Below, one piece after another: positions 1-7,200 of a stretch of DNA of 8,370 nt. The stretch spans positions 1 through 8,370 of the forward strand of contig JAQTNB010000040.1 in the NCBI GenBank assembly GCA_028714055.1, given 5' to 3'. A program made the position numbers and the translations under genes. The notes beneath the pieces are model-generated. The model saw only the letters and a program-made list of their open reading frames with translations, ran no database searches and was not told the DNA's origin. Each line of letters starts with the position of its first letter. Position 1 is the stretch's first letter. Source of the stretch: Candidatus Omnitrophota bacterium. Lineage in GTDB: Bacteria; Omnitrophota; Gorgyraeia; Gygaellales; Profunditerraquicolaceae.

Positions 1-54
1 AGGAAAAGCGCGCGGCTCTTCGGCAAAGTCTGCAAGACAGGGGCCCTGGAATAG
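1..54 (+). CDS. Possible C-terminal end of an upstream gene (partial)
   Basis: Frame 1 is open from the window edge to a TAG at 52-54 and would end in ...GKVCKTGALE. The stop lies 11 nt before the ATG of the next gene, a spacing typical of an operon. Only 17 codons are visible and I do not recognise the product. The other two forward frames are also open here; frame 3 runs straight into the downstream gene. The assignment rests only on the well-placed stop, so confidence is low. Confidence 0.3.
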   Translation, partial: RKSARLFGKVCKTGALE

Positions 55-65
55 CGCCGGCCATT

Positions 66-395
66 ATGAGGATCTGGGATATCGCGCCGAAGAAATTGTG
101 CCGTAACCACCTTTTGGGTGAGCACCGGGAGCTGCACGCGGTATGGTCTGTGCTGACCGGGAATAAAAAAGGGTATTCCAGGCACCCGGAAACCCTCCGA
201 TGGAAAGGGAGGCTCGCGGCCCTGTATGCACGGCATACGCTGCTCATCCGGGAGATGGAAAGCAGGGGCTATAGCCATCGCAGTAAGCTGGACCATAGGC
301 TCGCCAGAGGCGGCAGGAAGCAATCCGTATTTGTGGATCCCCCTAAAAAACAAATAGAGATCTTACGGAATAAAGGCTGCGCCTGCAGGGTTTAA
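66..395 (+). CDS. Pyrimidine-dimer DNA glycosylase / endonuclease V family protein
   Basis: This 109-residue protein resembles the T4 endonuclease V (Pyr_excise) family, small enzymes that cut the glycosidic bond at UV-induced pyrimidine dimers and nick the abasic site. It starts with MRIWDI, a usual opening for bacterial members. Residues 15-23 (HLLGEHREL) match the T4 segment HLMAEYREL, so E22 corresponds to catalytic E23 and R21 to R22 of T4. Further family-like segments are a Gly-Tyr-Ser/His-Pro-Glu-Thr stretch near residues 36-43 and a C-terminal ending resembling the GRI seen in relatives (here CRV). The T4 nucleophile, Thr2, is Arg here, so the chemistry may differ. The frame is open upstream to the window edge, but ATG 66 fits the family N-terminus. 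No clear Shine-Dalgarno sequence is visible. The family call is good; the activity is inferred. Confidence 0.8.
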   Translation: MRIWDIAPKKLCRNHLLGEHRELHAVWSVLTGNKKGYSRHPETLRWKGRLAALYARHTLLIREMESRGYSHRSKLDHRLARGGRKQSVFVDPPKKQIEILRNKGCACRV

Positions 396-422
396 TCCTT
401 ACCGCGCCGATGAACAGAAGTA

Positions 423-451
423 TTGCAATGCGCGGGCGCTTGAAGTATAAT
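423..451 (+). promoter_or_regulatory. Sigma70-type promoter of the corA unit
   Basis: TTGCAA at 423-428 is followed after exactly 17 nt by a perfect TATAAT at 446-451. Transcription would start near 458, giving a leader of about 50 nt before the corA ATG at 510. The site lies in the only sizeable gap (396-509) upstream of four closely spaced genes. That leader is too short for a magnesium riboswitch. Confidence 0.75.
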
Positions 452-509
452 GCCTCTTGAATATTGAACAGTAATCTATCGGGAAAACGTTAACCGTAAA
501 CATTCCGCG

Positions 510-1484
510 ATGTACGAGACATTCCTCTACCACCCCCAGCAAGGCTTTAACACCCAAAAGCTCTCCCCGGATGAGATGCGCGGGGCGCTCAAGGACCCTT
601 CCTGCGTCCTGTGGATAGACTTTTCCATCATTGACGACGAGGATATTGATATACTCACCGAAATATTCAACCTCCACCCTTTGACTATTGAAGACTTCAT
701 CATGCCTAATGCCAGGCCGAAGATAGAGAACTTCAAAGACTATGCCTTCCTCATCATGTTCTCCATGGAACGCCTGGAACAGGAGCGCACCAGGATACGC
801 ACGGACGAAAGGGATTTCTGCTTGGGGGCAAACTTTCTGATCACCAGCCACGGCGAAGGCAGCGGCGCGTTTGCCACCAGCAAGGACCGGGTACGCAAGC
901 AATCCCCGATCATCAAGAACGGAGCGGATTTCCTCCTGTATTCGCTGCTGGACACGCTGGTGGACAGCTACTTCCCGGTGATACAGGAATTTGACGATAT
1001 GGTGGACGACATGAGCGACGAATTATTCCGCGAGCCCTCCAACCAGACCCTGAAGAAAATATACTTCCTTAAAAATGAGATCATGTACCTGCGCCGCACC
1101 ATCGGCCCGCAGGCCGACGTGATGAGCATCATCTCCCGGGGGGATGTGCCGCATATCCTGCCGGCAAACCTCATGTATTTCCGCAATATTTATGACAACC
1201 TTGTCAGGCTCAACGATACCGTAGGCACTTCGCGGGACATCGTCACCGGCGCCATGGAGGCGTATGTCTCCGTTATCTCAAACCGCCTGAATGAGATCAT
1301 GAAGACCCTTACCGTCATCACGACCATCATGATGCCTCTGACACTCATCGCCAGCCTTTACGGGATGAACTTCAAGCATATGCCCGAGCTCTCAAGCCGC
1401 TGGGGGTATCCCGCCGTCATCGCCGCTATGATCCTTTTGACCATCACCATGCTTCATTTCTTTAAGCGCAAAAAGTGGCTCTAA
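510..1484 (+). CDS. corA: CorA-type magnesium/cobalt transport protein
   Basis: CorA proteins are homopentameric inner-membrane channels that take up Mg2+ (also Co2+ and Ni2+), gated by Mg2+ bound to the cytoplasmic domain. The 324-residue length is usual. The first ~260 residues form the soluble funnel domain, with an acidic stretch near 42-47 and the long helix before the pore. Transmembrane helix 1 spans about 265-284 and ends in the signature YGMNF (GMN at 285-287). A short loop PELSSRWGYP follows, then helix 2 (about 299-317) and a basic tail KRKKWL, all typical of the family. The upstream frame is closed by TGA at 465-467 and ATG 510 is the only good start, though there is no Shine-Dalgarno sequence. 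It is the first gene after the promoter at 423-451 and is followed within 35 nt by the alkylation-repair gene. Confidence 0.96.
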   Translation: MYETFLYHPQQGFNTQKLSPDEMRGALKDPSCVLWIDFSIIDDEDIDILTEIFNLHPLTIEDFIMPNARPKIENFKDYAFLIMFSMERLEQERTRIRTDERDFCLGANFLITSHGEGSGAFATSKDRVRKQSPIIKNGADFLLYSLLDTLVDSYFPVIQEFDDMVDDMSDELFREPSNQTLKKIYFLKNEIMYLRRTIGPQADVMSIISRGDVPHILPANLMYFRNIYDNLVRLNDTVGTSRDIVTGAMEAYVSVISNRLNEIMKTLTVITTIMMPLTLIASLYGMNFKHMPELSSRWGYPAVIAAMILLTITMLHFFKRKKWL

Positions 1485-1518
1485 CCCGCTCGTATTGACC
1501 CGCCATAAACCCATTCCG

Positions 1519-2229
1519 ATGATAAAAGGCAGGCGCCTGAAAGACCTGAAAGCCGAGTTAAGGAAGCGCCGCAATCCGGCAAAAGCAAAAATCTTGCAGG
1601 GGTTCTTTAAGACCGGGCCGGGAGAATATGCCGAAGGGGATATCTTCCTGGGGGTTGAAGTGCCGGTGTTACGGAGCCTGGCAAACCAGTATTCCGGCCT
1701 TTCTCTTTCCGAAACGCTGCGGCTTCTTGCGTCAGGCATCCATGAGGAAAGGCTCCTGGCGCTGCTCCTGCTCATCCTGCGATACCAAAAGTCCGGCCGA
1801 TCCGGCAGGCATAAGGTCTACAAAGCTTATTTACGGCACACCCGTTATATCAACAATTGGGACCTGGTTGACCTGACGGCAAGGCAGATCGTCGGAGACT
1901 ACCTGTATGATAAAGAAAAGGCCGTGTTGTACCGGCTGGCAAGGTCGGCGTCTCTTTGGGAGCGGAGGATCGCTATCGTAGCGACGTTCCATTTTATAGA
2001 GAGGAAGCAATTCCGCGATACGTTCAAGGTTGCCGAGGCCCTGCTTTCCGATGAGCACGACCTGATCCATAAGGCGGCCGGATGGATGCTGCGCGAGGTC
2101 GGCAAGCGGGACAGGGCCGCGGAAGAGCGGTTCCTTAAAAAGCATTACAAAACGATGCCCCGGACCATGCTGCGTTATGCCATTGAGAGGTTCCCTGAAC
2201 GCACAAGGAAGGCTTATTTAAACGGTTAG
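1519..2229 (+). CDS. AlkD-like DNA alkylation repair protein
   Basis: The protein belongs to the AlkC/AlkD HEAT-repeat family, DNA glycosylases that remove N3- and N7-alkylated purines without flipping the base. Counting from ATG 1519 it has 236 residues, close to B. cereus AlkD. Visible family segments are an N-terminal NPAKAKILQGFFKTG and FLGVEVPVLR, the NNWDLVD motif (residues 112-118; its Trp and second Asp match the active-site region of AlkD) and HKAAGWMLRE near 184-193. Composition is helical throughout. A TTG at 1495, 11 nt after the corA stop, would add eight residues (MTRHKPIP). I prefer ATG 1519 because homologues start near there, but neither start has a Shine-Dalgarno sequence. 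It is probably co-transcribed with corA and the two following genes. The family is firm; lesion specificity is not known. Confidence 0.9.
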   Translation: MIKGRRLKDLKAELRKRRNPAKAKILQGFFKTGPGEYAEGDIFLGVEVPVLRSLANQYSGLSLSETLRLLASGIHEERLLALLLLILRYQKSGRSGRHKVYKAYLRHTRYINNWDLVDLTARQIVGDYLYDKEKAVLYRLARSASLWERRIAIVATFHFIERKQFRDTFKVAEALLSDEHDLIHKAAGWMLREVGKRDRAAEERFLKKHYKTMPRTMLRYAIERFPERTRKAYLNG

Positions 2230-2232
2230 GCC

Positions 2233-2616
2233 ATGGAATACGCCATAACGTTTGACGATCGAGCGGGGTTACTGCGGGTAACGACAGAGGGCCTGATGAA
2301 CGCGGCAGATTTCATAGCCATGGCAGAGGATATCCTGCGCCATCCGCGCTTCGTAAAGGACGGCAGCATGCTCTTTGACCACCGGAAGCTGGAATTTGGC
2401 CTTGTGACGCCCGAGGACCTGCAGAAGATACGGATGTTTCATACCGCCCACGAAGAGATGATCGGCGCGGGAAAGTCCGCGATCCTGGTTGCGCGGGGGT
2501 TTTCCGAGGCATGGCATACCCTCTGGTCCCAGGGGGAAAAGATCAAGACCGCCAATAAGTCGCAGGTTTTTGAAGATTACCGCCAGGCCATTGCCTGGGC
2601 CGGGGAGGCGCCGTAA
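2233..2616 (+). CDS. Small SpoIIAA/STAS-like domain protein
   Basis: This 127-residue soluble protein resembles the SpoIIAA-like/STAS-SEC14 group. It has an N-terminal strand pair (YAITFDD, LLRVTTEG), a helix with ADFIAMAEDILRHPRF (residues 25-40), a strand ending in LFDHRKLEF (47-55), a helix near 60-76, a strand SAILVARG (82-89), and a C-terminal helix with YRQAIAWA (116-123). That alternation is typical of small proteins annotated STAS/SEC14. No catalytic residues or membrane segments are apparent. It starts 3 nt after the stop of the alkylation-repair gene, and its stop abuts the ATG of arsC, so co-translation with arsC is likely. Its partner or ligand is unknown. The fold call comes from pattern similarity only. 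Confidence 0.6.
   Translation: MEYAITFDDRAGLLRVTTEGLMNAADFIAMAEDILRHPRFVKDGSMLFDHRKLEFGLVTPEDLQKIRMFHTAHEEMIGAGKSAILVARGFSEAWHTLWSQGEKIKTANKSQVFEDYRQAIAWAGEAP
2602..2608 (+). promoter_or_regulatory. Ribosome binding site for arsC
   Basis: GGGGAGG lies 8 nt before ATG 2617, inside the last codons of the STAS-like gene. It supports the ATG that directly abuts the TAA stop at 2614-2616. Confidence 0.6.
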
Positions 2617-3036
2617 ATGAAGAAAAGGGTCTTATTTTTATGCACCGGGAATTCCTGCCGCAGCCAGATGGCAGAGGGATTTCTCCGGTCTCTGGCCGGA
2701 GAAAGGTTTGAGGCCTTGAGCGCCGGGATCAAGCCTGCGTCTGTCAATCCTCTCGCGGTCAAGGTGATGCAGGAGGCAGGAGTGGACATTTCACGGCAGG
2801 AGTCAAAGCCGGTTTCTCTGTTTTTAAAGCAGCAGTTTGATTTTGTGATCACTGTTTGCGATAACGCGCGGCAGGCCTGCCCGTTTTTCCCCGGCACATA
2901 TAAAGCAATCCATTGGGATATTGAAGATCCTGCCGCGGCGCAGGGGAGCGAAGAAGAAAAGCTTACGGTATTCAGGAAAATACGGGAGCGGATCAGGGAG
3001 AGGGTCGCCTCTTTTATTGAAAACGAAAGCCTTTGA
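2617..3036 (+). CDS. arsC: Arsenate reductase, thioredoxin-coupled low-molecular-weight phosphatase type
   Basis: The 139-residue protein has the low-molecular-weight tyrosine phosphatase fold used by the S. aureus pI258/B. subtilis type ArsC, which reduces arsenate to arsenite with thioredoxin. The P-loop CTGNSCRS occupies residues 9-16, with nucleophile C9 plus C14. The redox pair expected for true arsenate reductases is present as C81 and C88 in VCDNARQACPFFPG. DPAAAQG at 104-110 supplies the Asp-Pro general acid. Length and spacing match pI258 ArsC (C10, C15, C82, C89). The start is fixed by the abutting stop and the GGGGAGG site. It is the last gene of the unit, with a terminator 20 nt after its stop. 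No arsR, arsB or acr3 is in the window, so it is an orphan here. Confidence 0.92.
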   Translation: MKKRVLFLCTGNSCRSQMAEGFLRSLAGERFEALSAGIKPASVNPLAVKVMQEAGVDISRQESKPVSLFLKQQFDFVITVCDNARQACPFFPGTYKAIHWDIEDPAAAQGSEEEKLTVFRKIRERIRERVASFIENESL

Positions 3037-3056
3037 AGCGCCGCAATTTCGCGAAC

Positions 3057-3093
3057 GCCGCTGCCTCCGGGTCAGGAGCAGCGGCTTTGTTTT
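3057..3093 (+). terminator. Intrinsic terminator after arsC
   Basis: An 8-bp GC-rich stem (GCCGCTGC at 3057-3064 with GCAGCGGC at 3078-3085) is extended past one bulged C by TCC/GGA and closed by a 6-nt loop (3069-3074). It is followed at once by TTTGTTTT (3086-3093). It begins 20 nt after the arsC stop and just before the next promoter, which is the expected place for the end of the corA-arsC unit. Confidence 0.85.
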
Positions 3094-3113
3094 GCAGCCT
3101 TCCCTTTTATCCG

Positions 3114-3137
3114 CAGTATGATATAATTAGTATACTG
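3114..3137. promoter_or_regulatory. Inverted repeat over the -10 element (possible operator)
   Basis: CAGTAT (3114-3119) and ATACTG (3132-3137) are perfect inverted arms separated by 12 nt. The TATAAT hexamer lies almost exactly in the centre, and the right arm overlaps the expected transcription start. The second arm is itself part of the palindrome AGTATACT (3129-3136). A dimeric repressor bound here would block the promoter. This is inferred from geometry only; AT-rich promoter DNA gives such short repeats by chance fairly often. Confidence 0.3.
3119..3127 (+). promoter_or_regulatory. Extended -10 promoter of the radical SAM/glycosyltransferase unit
   Basis: TGATATAAT at 3119-3127 is a perfect extended -10 element (TGn + TATAAT). 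The -35 region is poor: TTCCCT at 3100-3105 with a 16-nt spacer is the best I see, as extended -10 promoters allow. Transcription would start near 3134, leaving a leader of about 35 nt before ATG 3170. Confidence 0.7.
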
Positions 3138-3157
3138 TCCTGCGTACCTCCATCCAT

Positions 3158-3163
3158 AGGAAG
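3158..3163 (+). promoter_or_regulatory. Ribosome binding site for radical SAM protein 1
   Basis: AGGAAG lies 6 nt before ATG 3170 and is the first clear Shine-Dalgarno sequence at the head of a transcript in this window. It fixes the start of the first gene in the second unit. Confidence 0.65.
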
Positions 3164-3169
3164 CCACTC

Positions 3170-4219
3170 ATGATAAAACCTAAAGTCGTAGCGGCAGGTC
3201 TGTGTTTTTTGTCCCGCAGGTTAGATGCGGTTTTGTCCCCCCTGAGGCCGGCCCGGCCGGCGCGGGTGGATATCAATCTTACCTGGCGCTGTAATTTACG
3301 CTGCCGGCATTGTTTTCTCCGTTACCAGGACCACCGGGAGCTCGGCGCGGAGGATTGGAAAAAGATATTACGCAGCCTCAAAAGTCACCTGGGGGCTTTC
3401 CCGGTCTGCCTTTCCGGAGGCGAGCCTCTCTTACACAAAGATTTCTTTGAGATCGCGCGTTTCTGCGATGAGATAGGGCTTATCACCATCCTGAGCACAA
3501 ACGGCACGCTCATTGACAGCAGCGTCGCAGGCCGCCTCGCCGAAAGCAACATAGACATCGTCTCCGTTTCCCTTGAAAGCGCGCGCGAAGAAGTGCAGGA
3601 CCGGGTGCGCGGCAAGGGGAGCTGGCAGAAGATAATGGACGCGGTCGCGCTGCTTAAAGAAAAGCTCCCGGTGCAGCTGAGCACCGTGGTGATGGGCTGC
3701 AACATCGGAGAGCTTTGCTCTTTGGCTGATTTCGCGGAGAAAAACCGCGTGCATATTTCTTTCCAGGGGTTTTATTGCGCGCCGGACCAGCTCCAGGGGA
3801 GCAGTTTATCGGAACACGAACTGTGGCCCAGGGAGAAAGAGGCGGTCGCGGGCGAGTTCGACAGGCTTATCGCCCTGAAGGCAAAGACGCGCGCCGTCTC
3901 TAACAGCGTAAAACAGCTGAAGCTTCTGCGGGAATATTACCTGTTTCCGCAGCGCCTGCCGGTGCCGAAAAAAAAGTGCCGGGCATTCCTGCGGGCGTTC
4001 GAGCTTGACCCCGAAGGAAAGATGCAATTTTGTTCTTATGGAGGGCCGGTAGGGGACCTGGCCCGGCAATCCCTGCGGCAGGTCTGGGCTTCCCCGGCGG
4101 TCTCCCGGACAGTCAAGGCGATGGTGTCCTGCCCGAAAGACTGTTCTTATCTGAATTGCAGGTATGAAGAAGGGATAGGGGATTATCTTCATAAATTATT
4201 GGCATTTTTGGCTACGTGA
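3170..4219 (+). CDS. Radical SAM protein with SPASM-like C-terminus (protein 1)
   Basis: This 349-residue protein carries the radical SAM signature CNLRCRHC (C41, C45, C48), which binds the 4Fe-4S cluster that cleaves S-adenosylmethionine. The S-adenosylmethionine-binding GGEP motif is at 83-86, and LSTNGTL at 108-114 is the usual barrel strand. A later cysteine set (C270, C288, C321, C325, C330), with CSYGG and GDL around 288-297, looks like a SPASM-type domain binding extra Fe-S clusters. Residues 1-30 are hydrophobic/basic and could touch the membrane. The GTG of the glycosyltransferase overlaps its TGA stop (GTGA, 4216-4219), so the two are probably translationally coupled. SPASM enzymes modify peptides, proteins or small molecules. 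No precursor peptide gene is seen nearby, and the glycosyltransferase neighbour suggests a lipid, sugar or surface substrate (inference). Confidence 0.9.
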   Translation: MIKPKVVAAGLCFLSRRLDAVLSPLRPARPARVDINLTWRCNLRCRHCFLRYQDHRELGAEDWKKILRSLKSHLGAFPVCLSGGEPLLHKDFFEIARFCDEIGLITILSTNGTLIDSSVAGRLAESNIDIVSVSLESAREEVQDRVRGKGSWQKIMDAVALLKEKLPVQLSTVVMGCNIGELCSLADFAEKNRVHISFQGFYCAPDQLQGSSLSEHELWPREKEAVAGEFDRLIALKAKTRAVSNSVKQLKLLREYYLFPQRLPVPKKKCRAFLRAFELDPEGKMQFCSYGGPVGDLARQSLRQVWASPAVSRTVKAMVSCPKDCSYLNCRYEEGIGDYLHKLLAFLAT

Positions 4220-7200
4220 ATTTCAGGATGAACATTAAAGAATTCACCAGGCTTTTTTCCCGCCTGCCGCTGCTGCGCAGGTTTGCGGTCCCGCTGGCCC
4301 TGGCGGCGATCGTCCTGCTTTATGCCGCGGTCAATTACCCCTTAAATAAAGCGTATTATTATTTTCCTCTTCACGCCGATGAGTCTATCCATCTGGTAGC
4401 CGCCCACACCTATAGCAATTTTTTTAAATCTTTTCCCCATAGCCTTGACCAGATACCCGCGTTGCTGCGGTTTGTATATCCTCCGCTCTATTATGTGACC
4501 GCCGCGCTTTTCAATATGGGGGCGCCTTTCAGCAAGGCCGGCATTATCAGGGTGAACCTTTTCTTCTTGCTGATGCTTTTGGTATCGATGTATTTCATCG
4601 GCAAAAAGGCCGGGGGGACAAAAGGCGCGGGGCTCCTTGCCGCTTTCGTCATCGCCATGTTCCCGATGGTGTCCGGCATGTCCAATTTCTGCATGCTGGA
4701 TTTTCCTCTTACTGCCGTCACCGCGCTTAGTATCTGCTGCCTGCTGTATTCAGAGGGTTTTGCCAGGAGGAACGCCTCTTTGTTGTTCGGGTTCACGGCG
4801 GCCCTTGCTTTTCTGACGAAATGGACGGCAGGGTTCTTTATTATCGGGCCCTGGGCCTATTCGGTTTTTCAATCCGGCCCAAGCTTGCCCGCGCGCAGGG
4901 AGAGGATGAAAAATGCGCTTCTCGCCCTGTATATTACGGTTTTGTTTTCGCTGATATGGTATGTCCTTCGGTTTCCGGATGTTTTCCGGGGGGATATGAC
5001 CAATATCCGGGGCATCCTTCGGTATTGTGAATTTGGCCGGGGGTTAATGAGCGCAACGCGCCGTTCAGGCGAAGTCCCCGGCCTGCTGTATTACCTGGGC
5101 GCGATCTTCCCCTACCAGGTCTCCTGGCTCTTTTCCCTTATCTTCTTCCCGGCAGTTTATGTTTTTTTGCGTTCGCGGTTACCGCATAAGCCTTTTATCG
5201 TTTTTTGGTTCCTTGTGCCGCTGGCAGTTTTTACCTTCATTGGTGTTAAGGCCGGCCGTTACATCATGCCGGCCCTGGCGCCGCTGGCGTTGATCATTGC
5301 GCTGGGGATAATCAATATCCGCTCCGGGCGGCTTAAAGTATTTGCTGCCGGCGTTCTTGTTTGCGCCGGGCTGTTCCAATACCTGTTTTTGGCTTATTTT
5401 CCGGCAGAGCGGGCTTTGCAGTTATCAAAGTTCCCCGGCGCCCTGAAGAAGTTTTTATATTCCGACCTTTCCCGCTACGGTTACTATTTTGAGGATGACT
5501 GGCTCAGGCATTACCCGAAGGGTTACAAGGAGAAGGTGGAGAATTACCGCGACCTTCTGGATGAAATAGCTCAGCATAAAGAAACGCTTGCCCCGGGCAG
5601 GGCATTGAGGGTGGGAGTCATCTGGCCGGGGACTATGTGGGCGGCCGGAAAGCAGCGCCCCCAGGCTTACCCGGCTTTTGCGGCGGGCCTCGACGTTGAT
5701 ATGGTGGGTTTTTATGAAGATCCCCAGACGTTCCTTGAAAATTTTACCAAATTTGACGTGCTTATGCTGCGCACCTTCGACGGGGATTGGGTGGAGCGGC
5801 AGACCATCCTTGATGAATTCATCTCCTGCAATAGGACCGGGCTGTATCAATACGCGGAAAAGAACCTTGACGCGCTGGAGGCGTCGCTGAAGAGCCTGAG
5901 GGAAGTTTTCGTCCCGGTGCAGGTGGTGAAGTTCAAAGACGGTTACTACGTCTATGTGCTGGCACGCAACATACACGGAGCCGAAAAGCGGCAGGTTTAC
6001 CTGACTTCCCGCAGCAGCGTGGAACATGAAGGCATAAGGCTCGCCTTTAATGACGGAAGGATGGATATCTACTACAAGGGCACGGCCGTAACAAAAAACG
6101 GCGGGCTGGATGCCGAGTTTTACGAAGGGGGAGTGCTGTATCGTAATAGCGACGCTATCTGGCAGGTGGAAAAAAGGGGCGATAACGGCCTGCGTGCCGT
6201 TGCCTCCTGGCCTTCGACGGGGATGAAACAATCATGGGATTTCCGGATCGGCCAGGGGTGCCTGGACCTGCGCGTTGAGATCGTTTCCGGGCAAGGGCTT
6301 CAGTTAAGCGGCGTGCAGGTCCAGCTTAACCTGAAAGAAGGATATAAGGAGGCGCAGCATTATTCGGGAGGCGGGACGTTACCCGGCCCGGGGATAAGCC
6401 GGGAGGGGCTGGACTTTCCGGATAAGCTTTCCGGCCTGCTTTTGATCAAGGGGTTTGAATCCCCGGAGTCGGTTTTCCCGGGCATCGGCATTGATTTACG
6501 CAACGGCCCGGGTACGCCGGCGAATTTGCTGGAAAGATTATCCCTACACCTTGAGGAAACACATTCTCTGGTGCTCATCTCCACTCCTTTTGAACCGGTG
6601 AACCTGCCTCAGGGCAGGAGCCATTTGTTTTCCGGAAGGCTCAGCTTTTTTGAAAGCAATGCCGGTTTAGAACAATCCGCACAGAGAGCCAGGGCTGCCC
6701 AGGAAATACGCCGGGGGCCCCTGAGCGTATTCTTCAACGACGGTTACAGCATGGTATCCTGGGAGGGGAAAGAATTGACCAACTACCCCGGAATTTATCA
6801 GGAGGCCAGTTCCGCCCGCGCCAGCTACCTGTCTCTTGCCGGGGTCTGGGAAATCAGAAAAGAAAATGAACACCGGCTGGTGGCGACGGGGAAATGGTGG
6901 GACAGCCCGCTTGTCCAGGTGGTCAGGATCGAATTGGAAGATGAAAACACCATTGTCTATAACATAGAGACCCAGCTCCTCCGCCGGGAATACCTGGAAG
7001 GGGAAGGGTTCGTAGTAACGCTTCCCGAGGCCTTTGAGGAATACCTGGTCCCCTATTCGGCCAAGACCGCGCTTTTCCCCCTTTCATCTAACCGGGAGAG
7101 CGGATGGGAAAAGGTATGGGAAGGCCAGGTGCGCCATGTCTCGGCGCTTCAGGTCTTCAACCCTTCCGAAGGGATCAGCCTTGCCGTCGATTGCTCGTTT

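Noticed and set aside
382..389. CCTGCAGG palindrome at the end of the first gene, considered as a terminator
   Set aside because: There is no loop, the stem is only 8 nt in total, and the following TTTAATCC is not a T-tract.
452..509. Magnesium-sensing riboswitch in the corA leader
   Set aside because: The leader from the inferred start site is only about 50 nt, too short for an M-box, and no stable hairpin is visible.
399..902. Long open frame on the - strand (167 codons) opposite corA
   Set aside because: It lies largely over the conserved corA coding region and across the corA promoter. Its product has no recognisable family pattern, so it is a shadow of the GC-rich sense codons.
1495..1518. 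TTG 1495 as the start of the AlkD-like gene
   Set aside because: It adds eight residues unlike the family N-terminus and has no ribosome binding site. ATG 1519 fits the family better, though it also lacks a site, so the TTG is not excluded.
3094..3169. Precursor peptide gene for a radical SAM-modified peptide (RiPP) ahead of radical SAM protein 1
   Set aside because: The only ATG in this gap, at 3118, is followed by one codon and a stop. No short gene with a ribosome binding site is seen in the intergenic regions of the unit, although one could lie beyond 8370.
5455..6231. 258-codon open frame on the - strand inside the glycosyltransferase gene
   Set aside because: It is opposite a continuous, family-supported reading frame, has no ribosome binding site of note, and its translation looks like reverse-complement codon bias.
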